Shown here one piece after another: positions 51,830-60,667 of a stretch of 64,000 nt of DNA; within the stretch, counting starts at the first letter, position 1, and each line of letters starts with the position of its first letter. The DNA comes from CCMP332 sp040218795 (lineage in GTDB: Bacteria; Bacteroidota; Bacteroidia; Cytophagales; CCMP332). The position numbers and the translations under genes were made by a program. A model generated the notes under the pieces. That model was not told where the DNA came from. It did not search any database and was given only the letters and a program-made list of their open reading frames with translations. The stretch spans positions 62,001 through 126,000 of the forward strand of contig JAVJQT010000006.1 in NCBI GenBank assembly GCA_040218795.1, given 5' to 3'.

Positions 51830-54118
51830 TTGAGATCGCGAAGTTTGAAAAATTCTAAAAACTTGAATAAGATATTTTATTTCTTTCCCTTGCAGCTCCT
51901 CATACTGAATTTGAGAAAAAATCAAATTCTGCTTCTTTTCTGGCTTATAATTTTTGCCGTTACAGTTGAGGGAATAGGGAGAGGTCTTGGAATACCAACG
52001 CTTTTTCTGGATCCTGAGTACAATGGCAATACGGGATTTGTCAGCTTTGCCTTATTGGGTTTATCGCTGGCAGGTTTTACAATGGCCTTTAACATCGCCA
52101 ATTATATTCTTGATAGCTATCGTTTCAACTTTTTAGGCTTTATCAGAAGGCCATTCACGCACTTTTGTATTAACAATTCAATAATCCCCATAGCCTATCT
52201 CATCACATTTACTTTTTCTGTTATTTTTTTTCAAAAAGAGCAAAATGTTTACTGGATCGATATTCTTATAAAAGTTTTAGGTTTTTATTTCGGTTATTTC
52301 TTTACACTTTACCTTATCATTTTATATTTCGGAATCACGAACAAAGACTACATTAAAAACTTTGTGAATGAAGTTGACCGAAATCTTAAAAAAACGCCAT
52401 TATCACGTCAAAATATTTTAAAAAGACTGAATGCGGTCAGAAAAGGAAACGTTGTAAAAATAAATTCCTACATCAGAATACCTTTCAAATTTGTAACCGT
52501 TAAACCAACAAAACGATTTGACAGGGAAGCACTTGTTCATATTTTCGATCAAAATCATTTAAATGCCGTTCTTTTTGAGATAATCTCATTTATTCTATTT
52601 ATGGTCATTGGCCTTTTTAAGGATTATCCAATTTTTCAAATTCCCGCAGCCTCATCTGCACTTTTATTAGGCACCATTATTATAATGTTTATTGGAGCTT
52701 TTACCTATTGGCTAAGGTCCTGGGCTCTCACTTTTTTGGTGATACTTTTTCTGATTTTAAACTACTCAGTTCAATACGGATTTTTTCAAAAGCAAAACTT
52801 TGCACTGGGCCTTAATTATGAGATTCCACCGGTAGAATACAATTTGAATAACATTCAGAAATATAATACCGATTCCATTTATACACAGGATAGCTTGTAT
52901 ACTATTAGGATTCTTAAAAATTGGAAAAATAAATTTGCAGGCCCTGAAAAACCGAAAATGATTTTTATCGCTACAAGTGGAGGTGGACAAAGGGCTGCTG
53001 TATGGACCTTAAGAACACTTCAATATGCCGATAGCGTCACTCAAGGTAAATTAATGCAGCACACACAATTAATTACGGGTGCCTCAGGTGGAATGATTGG
53101 AGCAAGCTATTTCAGAGAGCTTTATTACAGGGCACAACATAACGATATATCAAAGTCATATTGGTCCAATGGATTTGTTGACAAAATCTCATTGGATAAT
53201 CTGAATCCTATAATATTTAGCTTGGTTGTAAGCGATTTATTTTTAAGAGTTCAGAAAACTGAATTTGAGGGAATGTACTATTATAAAGACAGGGGTTATG
53301 CATTAGAAGATAAATTGAATCAAAATACAGATTACGTATTGGATAAAAAATTAATGGATTATAAATATCCCGAGCTCAGTGCTGAAATTCCAATGGTGAT
53401 TATGTCTCCCGCTTTGATTAACGACGGACGAAAATTATATATTTCTCCACAACCGCTTTCCTATATGAACAGGGCGGCACCCGAGTTTATGGAAACTAAG
53501 ACCCCATTGATGAAGGGTGTTGAGTTCATGCGGTTTTTCGAAAATCACGGCGCAGAAAATTTACCAATGCTAACCGCCCTAAGAATGAATGCCACTTTTC
53601 CTTATATCACTCCAAATATTGATTTGCCCAGTAATCCTGTAACAGAAATAATGGATTCCGGGATTTCTGATAATTTTGGCACCTCCGATGCTGTTCGTTT
53701 TCTTTTTGTGTTCCGAAAATGGATTAAAGAAAATACTTCGGGTATTATATTTATTCGGATCCGCGATACGGAACGAAATAAACAAGCAGAAGAAAAATCA
53801 ACGCCAAGTATCGTTTCCAAATTTTTAAATCCAATTTCTTCTATTTATACGATTTGGGGATCTATTCAGGAAATAAAGAATGACAATTATATTGAATACG
53901 CCGAACAATGGATCGATAATCCAGTCAGTGTAATAGATTTTGAATATGACCCCAAGGTTTATTATTTCCCCAAAGAACCAAAACCCGATATAACCTGGAA
54001 ACGTGCAGCTTTAAGTTGGCATCTCACGGACAAGGAAAAACGAAGTATTAACAATGCCATTTACGCTCCTGTAAATCAAAATGCACTTCAGGAACTCCAA
54101 AAACTATTAATTAAATAG
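51830..54118 (+). CDS. Membrane-bound patatin-like phospholipase
   Basis: A protein of about 762 residues with roughly six to seven N-terminal membrane segments (to about residue 315) and a C-terminal patatin/cPLA2-type hydrolase domain. The oxyanion loop is SGGGQRAAVW (383-392), the nucleophile elbow is GASGG (Ser419), and the catalytic aspartate is in MDSGISDNFG (Asp609). All are present, so lipid acyl hydrolysis is plausible. There is no ATG near the 5' end; TTG codons at 51830, 51845 and 51863 are possible starts. The next gene starts 10 bases after its stop. Confidence 0.87.
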   Translation: MRSRSLKNSKNLNKIFYFFPLQLLILNLRKNQILLLFWLIIFAVTVEGIGRGLGIPTLFLDPEYNGNTGFVSFALLGLSLAGFTMAFNIANYILDSYRFNFLGFIRRPFTHFCINNSIIPIAYLITFTFSVIFFQKEQNVYWIDILIKVLGFYFGYFFTLYLIILYFGITNKDYIKNFVNEVDRNLKKTPLSRQNILKRLNAVRKGNVVKINSYIRIPFKFVTVKPTKRFDREALVHIFDQNHLNAVLFEIISFILFMVIGLFKDYPIFQIPAASSALLLGTIIIMFIGAFTYWLRSWALTFLVILFLILNYSVQYGFFQKQNFALGLNYEIPPVEYNLNNIQKYNTDSIYTQDSLYTIRILKNWKNKFAGPEKPKMIFIATSGGGQRAAVWTLRTLQYADSVTQGKLMQHTQLITGASGGMIGASYFRELYYRAQHNDISKSYWSNGFVDKISLDNLNPIIFSLVVSDLFLRVQKTEFEGMYYYKDRGYALEDKLNQNTDYVLDKKLMDYKYPELSAEIPMVIMSPALINDGRKLYISPQPLSYMNRAAPEFMETKTPLMKGVEFMRFFENHGAENLPMLTALRMNATFPYITPNIDLPSNPVTEIMDSGISDNFGTSDAVRFLFVFRKWIKENTSGIIFIRIRDTERNKQAEEKSTPSIVSKFLNPISSIYTIWGSIQEIKNDNYIEYAEQWIDNPVSVIDFEYDPKVYYFPKEPKPDITWKRAALSWHLTDKEKRSINNAIYAPVNQNALQELQKLLIK

Positions 54119-54128
54119 ATTGCCTAAA

Positions 54129-56501
54129 ATGAGAATAATTATCACCTTGCTTTTGCTCATAGGTGCAGTTAGCCATTTATCAGGACAATTTTACATTTCG
54201 GGAAAGATTCAGGATGGAATATATGGAGATCCGGTTCCATTTTGTGAAATAAATGTTAATGACAGTCTAAGTTTATTATCAGATGGTTTAGGCAGGTTTC
54301 AAATAAATTCAACTTCACCAATTTCAAAACTGACATTTAATGCGCCTTTTCACAAGGAATTAGAATACAAAGTCTATTCTGATTCAATTGATTTGAATAT
54401 TCGTCTGATTGCTTATACTGTTTTCTTACCCTTGAGAAAATCTGATGAAAGCGTTTTGGGCATTATTAAAAACTATCTCGCTTCAAATTCAAAAAAATAC
54501 CATCGTGAATTTAAACTCCTTCAATTTGAACGAAACAACTATGAAATTCTAAAAAGCAATGATATAAAAAGGTTTAAAAGAAATTTTAATAGCTATTTAG
54601 GATTATTTGGACAACGATTAAATCATTACCCCAATGACCATTATTTGATTTATAATAGTTCTCATGATCTCATTGAATACAAAGACAAATACAATTTCGA
54701 GGAAAAAACCATTTCAAGAAAGAGTATTGGAATTCAAAATTCATTTGAGTTTACGGGGGCAAATTATTTATATGAGATTTCTATTTATAATAACTTCTGG
54801 CGCATAGGATCGGTGTATTATCCAAATCCGCTTTCAGGTGAAACTCAAAAACGTTATTTATTTAAATTAACCGATACCATACAGATTGCCAATTCTGAAT
54901 TATTAGTGATACAGTTTTCTCCAAAGCTGAATAAAGAAGCTAACAAACTTCGCGGCTTCATTTATTTTGACAAAACGAATAACAGAGTTCAGGCAGTTTG
55001 GGCTGAAAAAGCCGTCGATACGGATTCAAAACTTAGAATCAGCGCAGAATATCAGAATTTTAAGGGAGTCAATGTTTTAGAGTCGACATACCTTGTGCAG
55101 AATCTTACTGGCATACAATCCTATTCCACCCAAATAAAATTATTTAGTTCTGTAAAATACAGTTCTTACCAATTCAAGTCGCAGGTACAAAGCCAGAAAT
55201 ATGATGAGATTATCAAAACCTACAATAATGAAACAGACTTTCAATCGGATTATTCAAATCTTGAAAATGATTCGCTGATAAAGAATACAGAAGAGTTTTA
55301 TAGTGCAAATCCTCAACTTCAAAGTATTTATCGGGGTTTAAACTTTGGTAAAGAATTATATCAGGGAAAAATTCCAATCGGAGGATATGAACTTAATATC
55401 CATGATATAATCGCATACAACAATCACGAAGGAATAAGACTTGGATTAGGTGTGCAATCCAAACAAAAAGTATCAAAAAGATTTAAAACAAGCGCTTTTG
55501 TTGCATATGGGTTTCGCGATGAAGAAATAAAATTCGGGGCATCTGAAAAGATTTATTTGGACCGAAATTATTGGGACTGGATTAAAGTTTATGGCAGAAA
55601 GGATGTATCTGAATCGGGCAATGTTGATTTCCCAATGCAAGAGTCAGAGATGTTTAGAAGTGAAATGTTAAGACGATATGGTATTAGCATTATGGATAAT
55701 GAGGTAGCATTAGGAATAGAAAATAATGTAAGATTGACCAAATACCTACAAAGTCGTTTAGGTATTGATTATTCTAGACTGGAACCAACTTATGACTACG
55801 CATTTCAAAATGATTCCTCGGCGGATTTTAAATATACTGAGGTAAAATTCGGATTGCGATTTGCTTTTGGCGAACAAAGAGTAAGGTGGGGTAGAAATCA
55901 TTATCTGGTAAATAATCCTTTTCCCGAATTTTATTTTCAATGGAAAAGAGGGTTAAAAGCCATTGGAAGTGACTTTAATTACAATAAATACGAGTTTAGA
56001 CTAAATTATCAAAAACATATCCTCGGGTTTGGAAAGTCAAGCATTCAGATAAATACTGGTTTTGCGGACCGTTCTTTGCCCTATCAAAAATTGTACGTAG
56101 GTCGGGGAGGCTTAAGAAATTTATCTGTGGTTTTTCACAATACCTTCGAAACTATGGCTTTTAACGAATTTTTGTCAGACAGGTATTTTTATCTTTTCTA
56201 CTCGCATAATTTTGGACCAATGTTTTTCTCATTTCTCAAACACTATCCCAGTCTGGAAATGCTTCATAACTTTGGAATAGGTGACTTAAATCAACCCGGG
56301 GATCATGACTTAATTGGATTTAATATTTTAAATAAAGGTTATCTCGAATCCGGGCTCTTTGTCAATGATATTTTAATAATTAATACAGCAGGTTTAAAAA
56401 CGGGTTTAGGAACCGGATTCTTTTATAGATATGGGGCATATCAAAATCCGGACCTGATAAAAAATATTGTACTAAAAGTATCTCTTAATATTGATTTATA
56501 A
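54129..56501 (+). CDS. DUF5686 outer-membrane protein with carboxypeptidase-like domain
   Basis: A 790-residue exported protein: signal peptide (LLLLIGAVSHLSG), an N-terminal carboxypeptidase-regulatory-like domain (FYISGKIQDGIYGDPVPF), then the long DUF5686 region with a predicted C-terminal barrel (GFADRSLPYQKLYVGRGG, GLKTGLGTGFFYRYGAY) ending in strand VLKVSLNIDL. DUF5686 proteins are Bacteroidota outer-membrane barrels of unknown role, often compared with Omp85-type proteins. The ATG at 54129 is preferred to a TTG at 54120. Likely co-transcribed with the patatin gene, and overlaps the converging haem gene by 17 bases. Confidence 0.83.
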   Translation: MRIIITLLLLIGAVSHLSGQFYISGKIQDGIYGDPVPFCEINVNDSLSLLSDGLGRFQINSTSPISKLTFNAPFHKELEYKVYSDSIDLNIRLIAYTVFLPLRKSDESVLGIIKNYLASNSKKYHREFKLLQFERNNYEILKSNDIKRFKRNFNSYLGLFGQRLNHYPNDHYLIYNSSHDLIEYKDKYNFEEKTISRKSIGIQNSFEFTGANYLYEISIYNNFWRIGSVYYPNPLSGETQKRYLFKLTDTIQIANSELLVIQFSPKLNKEANKLRGFIYFDKTNNRVQAVWAEKAVDTDSKLRISAEYQNFKGVNVLESTYLVQNLTGIQSYSTQIKLFSSVKYSSYQFKSQVQSQKYDEIIKTYNNETDFQSDYSNLENDSLIKNTEEFYSANPQLQSIYRGLNFGKELYQGKIPIGGYELNIHDIIAYNNHEGIRLGLGVQSKQKVSKRFKTSAFVAYGFRDEEIKFGASEKIYLDRNYWDWIKVYGRKDVSESGNVDFPMQESEMFRSEMLRRYGISIMDNEVALGIENNVRLTKYLQSRLGIDYSRLEPTYDYAFQNDSSADFKYTEVKFGLRFAFGEQRVRWGRNHYLVNNPFPEFYFQWKRGLKAIGSDFNYNKYEFRLNYQKHILGFGKSSIQINTGFADRSLPYQKLYVGRGGLRNLSVVFHNTFETMAFNEFLSDRYFYLFYSHNFGPMFFSFLKHYPSLEMLHNFGIGDLNQPGDHDLIGFNILNKGYLESGLFVNDILIINTAGLKTGLGTGFFYRYGAYQNPDLIKNIVLKVSLNIDL

Positions 56502-57825
56502 ATAACTCCGATAACTTTTTGGCTTTTTTAATACAATCACCTACCGAAACACCTTCATTATAATTGCCTAACAGGAAATAATTCTTATTGGCAGTGTGAA
56601 ATTTATTAATGCTTTCAATTACGCTATTGTATCCGGAATTGTATTGTGGTATTGCTGCAGACCAAAAGAAATGATGGATAAAATCTGGTTTTACATTGAT
56701 ATTGAAGGTCGAGCTAAAATCCTCAATTACTTCATCTCTCATTTTTCCATCAAAATTTAAAGCATAATTTGGGTTTCGCGCTCCACCTATTAAAAGTGTA
56801 AAAAGTCTGAAATCTTTAGGCGCCGTATGGGGAAAAATATCGCTATTAAAAATACAACCCAGATATTTTTTATTAGCCATTTTATTATTTAGTACTCCAA
56901 AACCCTTCGGAACCTGAAGCGTATCGCTAGTTTTAAATCCGAGATGCATACTAACCACTGGGACATATTCAATTTGAGGAAAAGACTCATTGAGATTTAA
57001 GCTTTTTGCTGTTTCTTTTAAGGCTCGGGTATCGACAATAAAATTGCTATTTATCGTCCTAGTTGTTTGTTTATCGCTGATTTTGATATGAAAATTACCT
57101 GAATTTTGTTTATCTATACTCAGCACCTCGGCATTTAAAATCAAGTCATGTTCGATTTGATTTGATAGATTTTGAACCAGTCGATTCAAGCCTCCTTCAA
57201 AACTAAATATCCCTTCATTTTTAGAGTTATTCTTACGTTCGGACATAAACCCTTTTATAAGGCTACCCTTTTCACAATCCGCCTTATATAAAGTTGGAAA
57301 TGAGTGTTTAAAACTCATTTTACTAATATCCCCTGCGTATATTCCGGTAACAAATGGATCGATTAATTTTCTGGTGACATTTTTACTAAATTTCTTATTG
57401 AAATAGTCTTCAACCGTGATGCTTTCATTTGAATAGGACTTTTTTGAAAAAACATCCTTTATTATTTGCCATTTATCATAAAATGTAATCAGTTGAGAAC
57501 TGAAAAAACTAAAAGGACCCGAGGGTATTTTGAATATACCATTTTCGGTATTTACGAACCTCTTCTTTCCAATTGATTTACTGGCAAAAATGACTGATTC
57601 TAAAAGGTTTAAATCCGATATAATTTCTTTTAGAGCAGGTTCTTTTAACAAAACAGTGTTTGGACCACACTCCAAGGTGAAATCATCTTTGATCAGAGTC
57701 TTAATTTTACCACCCGGTTCACTTTCTTTTTCCAACAGGATAAAATCAATTCCGGATTTCCTAAGAAAATGCGCCAGGCTTAAACCCGTTATTCCCGCAC
57801 CTATGATTACAATTTTTGTGTCCAT
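56485..57825 (-). CDS. hemY: Protoporphyrinogen / coproporphyrinogen oxidase (HemY-type)
   Basis: A 446-residue FAD flavoprotein of the oxygen-dependent protoporphyrinogen oxidase type. The FAD fingerprint IIGAGITGLSLAHFLRK is at the N-terminus, followed by EKESEPGGKIKT, ECGPNTVLL, the FVTGIYAGD segment, FEGGLNRLV, and a C-terminal FAD-contact LLGNYNEGVSVGDC. In Bacteroidota this gene is often named hemG although the enzyme is HemY-like; the exact substrate (protoporphyrinogen or coproporphyrinogen) cannot be decided here. Its ATG overlaps the hemN stop (TAATG). Confidence 0.93.
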   Translation of the reverse strand: MDTKIVIIGAGITGLSLAHFLRKSGIDFILLEKESEPGGKIKTLIKDDFTLECGPNTVLLKEPALKEIISDLNLLESVIFASKSIGKKRFVNTENGIFKIPSGPFSFFSSQLITFYDKWQIIKDVFSKKSYSNESITVEDYFNKKFSKNVTRKLIDPFVTGIYAGDISKMSFKHSFPTLYKADCEKGSLIKGFMSERKNNSKNEGIFSFEGGLNRLVQNLSNQIEHDLILNAEVLSIDKQNSGNFHIKISDKQTTRTINSNFIVDTRALKETAKSLNLNESFPQIEYVPVVSMHLGFKTSDTLQVPKGFGVLNNKMANKKYLGCIFNSDIFPHTAPKDFRLFTLLIGGARNPNYALNFDGKMRDEVIEDFSSTFNINVKPDFIHHFFWSAAIPQYNSGYNSVIESINKFHTANKNYFLLGNYNEGVSVGDCIKKAKKLSELFINQY

Positions 57826-59183
57826 TATATTGTCATCGAAAACAACTGAGTGCTCGGCTTATTTCGATACAATCTCAAATCGAAGGACATGCAAATATTT
57901 CGAATAAAAGGCAATCCTTTTTCCAGAATCTTAATTTGACTATCTGATATTTGGATTAAATTATCTTCAAAGGGTTCTTCCAATCGCTCAAGAATTTCAG
58001 TCTTAATATCAGGCAGCAAATCTTCTATATTCGTTTCAAAGCGACACATAAGATCGAGTATTTTTGCCCGGATTTTTAAATCTTCACTATTGAGAATATG
58101 ACCTCGGAATATTGGTAATTCATTCTTGTCAATTCTTTGATAATAATCCTCAAGGCTTTTTTCATTCTGTGCAAAGGCAGACCAGGTATCTCCAATCGCC
58201 GAAACACCTAAGCCAATCATTAGTTTTGATCCGGAAGTGGTATAACCCATAAAATTTCTGTGCAGCGTTCCACTTTTAAATGATTTGAATAATTCATCGT
58301 GTGTTTTTGAAAAATGATCCATCCCTATTTCAAAATATTCATTCAATTCCAAAAGTTCTCTACCCTTCTCATAGAGAAGTCGCTTTTCGTTATTTTTAGG
58401 AAGATCTTCTTCTGAAAATCCTCTTTGGCCTACTCCTTTTATCCAGGGTACATGGGCATAAGAGTAAAAAGCAATTCTATCGGGACTCAGTTCTGCCGTT
58501 TTTATAATAGTACTTTCAATTGAGCTTAATTTTTGGTGCGGTAAACCAAAAACCAAATCGTGGGAAATTGACTTGAAACCAATCTTTCGACTCAATTCGG
58601 TGATTCTCTTTACGTTTTCAAAAGGTTGAATCCTGTTAATTGTCTTTTGTACAATTGGATCGTAATCCTGAACGCCATAACTACATCTTGTAAACCCAAG
58701 ATCATAAAGTGCTTTTAAGTGGTCTTCACGTGTATTATTAGGATGACCTTCAAATCCAAATTCATAGGTATTGTGAATTTTAGAATTTTTTAAAATCCCT
58801 GTTAACAAACGCTTTAAATTTTGAGCATTAAAAAAAGTCGGAGTACCACCACCAAGATGGATTTCGCTTATCACAGGTTGAGTGTCAAAAATTTGAAGAT
58901 ACAGTTGCCATTCTTTGAGCAACGCATCTATATATTTTTCTTCTACATTATGGTTTTTAGTAATTCGTTTGTTGCATCCACAAAACGTGCATAGGCTTTC
59001 ACAAAATGGCAGATGAATATATAAACTAATTCCTCCATTATTGTTTTCTGAATTAAAACTGAGTTTCAAATGTCTTTCCCATTCCTCTCCCGTATATCCA
59101 TTATTCTCCCAATAGGGAACTGTAGGGTAACTTGTGTATCTGGGACCGGGAACATTGTATTTACTAATAAGACTACTACTCAT
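57825..59183 (-). CDS. hemN: Oxygen-independent coproporphyrinogen III oxidase
   Basis: A 452-residue radical-SAM HemN, which decarboxylates coproporphyrinogen III to protoporphyrinogen IX without oxygen. The cluster cysteines are Cys61, Cys65 and Cys68, with the HemN-specific Cys70 (CESLCTFCGC); IHLGGGTPTFF, SYGVQDYDPIVQKTINR and the C-terminal helical domain (LLEDLLP-type region) are all present. The start is an ATG at 59183. Paired with the HemY-type oxidase through TAATG, it covers the last steps before haem. Confidence 0.96.
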   Translation of the reverse strand: MSSSLISKYNVPGPRYTSYPTVPYWENNGYTGEEWERHLKLSFNSENNNGGISLYIHLPFCESLCTFCGCNKRITKNHNVEEKYIDALLKEWQLYLQIFDTQPVISEIHLGGGTPTFFNAQNLKRLLTGILKNSKIHNTYEFGFEGHPNNTREDHLKALYDLGFTRCSYGVQDYDPIVQKTINRIQPFENVKRITELSRKIGFKSISHDLVFGLPHQKLSSIESTIIKTAELSPDRIAFYSYAHVPWIKGVGQRGFSEEDLPKNNEKRLLYEKGRELLELNEYFEIGMDHFSKTHDELFKSFKSGTLHRNFMGYTTSGSKLMIGLGVSAIGDTWSAFAQNEKSLEDYYQRIDKNELPIFRGHILNSEDLKIRAKILDLMCRFETNIEDLLPDIKTEILERLEEPFEDNLIQISDSQIKILEKGLPFIRNICMSFDLRLYRNKPSTQLFSMTI

Positions 59184-59224
59184 AAATTTTTTTCAACAAA
59201 ATCAACAAAAAACACCATTTAATT

Positions 59225-59644
59225 TTGGAACTATTTGATAATTTTTTTCTATATTCATTTGCTACTTCAGAAAGGAAGAATGCTATAAAGGTGCAAATGA
59301 ATACTTGCAAATTATATCGAACAACAAAAAATCCAATTAATTATTATTCCAGCGATATAAATCTTCCTTTAATACAATTTTCAAATAGTTTAGTTACCAA
59401 ATCAAATTCAATTAATTCTGAATTTGAGCTGAAGTTTAAATCTTCATTTCAAACAGGATTAAGATTAAATTTTACCAACAACCTTGATACAGGAAAATTT
59501 ACCATCCTTAAATCAAAACAATTTCCATTAAGTTCATTAATTACAAACCCGTTAAAACCGGATTTGTTACGGATGTTCTGTTGGTGCTTTATATTAATCT
59601 TAATTTATTACGAACATGAAGATAAAGACTATTCTCATCGATGA
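59225..59644 (+). CDS. Uncertain ORF in a 432-base gap, possibly not coding
   Basis: The gap 59184-59615 between hemN and the LytTR gene holds only this 139-codon frame. It starts with a TTG at 59225 (first ATG at 59297) and overlaps the LytTR gene by 29 bases. The product has no family I recognise, is rich in Ser, Asn, Leu and Lys, and ends with a hydrophobic FCWCFILILIYY segment. Composition is what AT-rich non-coding DNA would give. I do not see a clear promoter, RNA fold or repeat in the gap. Confidence 0.25.
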   Translation: MELFDNFFLYSFATSERKNAIKVQMNTCKLYRTTKNPINYYSSDINLPLIQFSNSLVTKSNSINSEFELKFKSSFQTGLRLNFTNNLDTGKFTILKSKQFPLSSLITNPLKPDLLRMFCWCFILILIYYEHEDKDYSHR

Positions 59645-60368
59645 AGAGAGGACAGCATTAAATTGCTTGAAATCTCAACTTAAAAATTATGCGCAAAATG
59701 TTGATGTAGTAGATACTGCATTAGGAATAGAAGATGGGTATGAAAAAATTATATTTTCTAAACCGGATTTAATCTTTTTAGACACAGCATTTCAAAACGG
59801 AACTGGCTTTGATCTTTTAAAAAAGTTTGACACTATTAATTTTAAGGTGGTTTTTACGACTTCAAATGATCAATATGCGCTAGATGCCTTTAGAGTAAAT
59901 GCTCTAGACTATTTGCTAAAACCGGTAGATGAGAGTGATCTTAATGTTACCATTTCAAAGGTATGCCATTCATTGGAGCATGAAGGCGACTTTGATAAGA
60001 TTAATCAATTGGCCAAAGCTTATTTTAATTATTCAATTAAAAACAAAAAATTAGCAATTAAGGAATCTAAATCGATCAATTACATTGACATTGAAGAAAT
60101 AGCGCATTTGAAAGCTGATGGGAATTACACCAATATCGTTCTTAAATCCGGACGAAGTTTAGTGTCTTCCAAAGTATTAAAGCATTATGATGCTTTGCTT
60201 TCAGACTATGGCTTTTTAAGAGTGCATAGATCCAATATGATTAATCTTAATTATGTCAAAGAATTCAGACACAGATATGGGGGAAGTATCGTTTTGGAAA
60301 ACGATGATGAAATAAGCATTGCACCGGATAAAAAGAAACTCTTTTTTGACAGATTAGGGATGTGCTAA
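59616..60368 (+). CDS. LytTR-family response regulator
   Basis: A 250-residue response regulator with a REC domain (1-120) and a LytTR DNA-binding domain (about 140-247). The phospho-acceptor is Asp56 in IFLDTAF, with Thr81/82 and Lys102 (YLLKP) in place; the acidic pocket reads LIDEER. The LytTR part shows IAHLKADGNYTNIVL and FLRVHRSNMINLNYVKEF. LytTR proteins bind direct repeats to control transcription. No sensor kinase is adjacent, so it is an orphan in this window. Confidence 0.93.
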   Translation: MKIKTILIDEERTALNCLKSQLKNYAQNVDVVDTALGIEDGYEKIIFSKPDLIFLDTAFQNGTGFDLLKKFDTINFKVVFTTSNDQYALDAFRVNALDYLLKPVDESDLNVTISKVCHSLEHEGDFDKINQLAKAYFNYSIKNKKLAIKESKSINYIDIEEIAHLKADGNYTNIVLKSGRSLVSSKVLKHYDALLSDYGFLRVHRSNMINLNYVKEFRHRYGGSIVLENDDEISIAPDKKKLFFDRLGMC

Positions 60369-60532
60369 TGAAATGGCTTTAATCTTCACACAGTATAATG
60401 TTATATTCACCAATGATATCCTACCTTTTATTAATTAATTGTATTTTTTTAAATAAATAATTTGTAAGTTTAGTTAATAAAAGTTGCATGAAAAATGACT
60501 GAGTAATTCAGCTTTTAGTTTTTCAAGGTTGT

Positions 60533-60563
60533 AAAAAGAACGGTTTATCCGTTCTTTTTTTTT
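60533..60563 (+). terminator. Strong intrinsic terminator between LytTR gene and icmF
   Basis: AAAAAGAACGG (60533-60543), a TTTAT loop and CCGTTCTTTTT (60549-60559) form an 11-base stem continuing into a T-run (60555-60563). It lies 165 bases after the LytTR stop and 104 bases before the icmF ATG. The distance allows either a long 3' untranslated region or a separate small transcript ending here. Confidence 0.85.
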
Positions 60564-60601
60564 GTTTGAACCCTTCTGTGGCATGGCAATCCAAATTTGA
60601 T

Positions 60602-60609
60602 TATTTTTG
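60602..60609 (+). promoter_or_regulatory. Possible icmF -7 promoter box
   Basis: TATTTTTG at 60602-60609 matches the TAnnTTTG element exactly and lies 58 bases before the icmF ATG, just after the terminator. No TTTG sits at the expected 19-base spacing upstream, so support is partial. Confidence 0.3.
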
Positions 60610-60667
60610 TATTTCAATAGGATTAACATAAATCAATTCTAAAGAGAATTGAAATCATTCTTTTATA

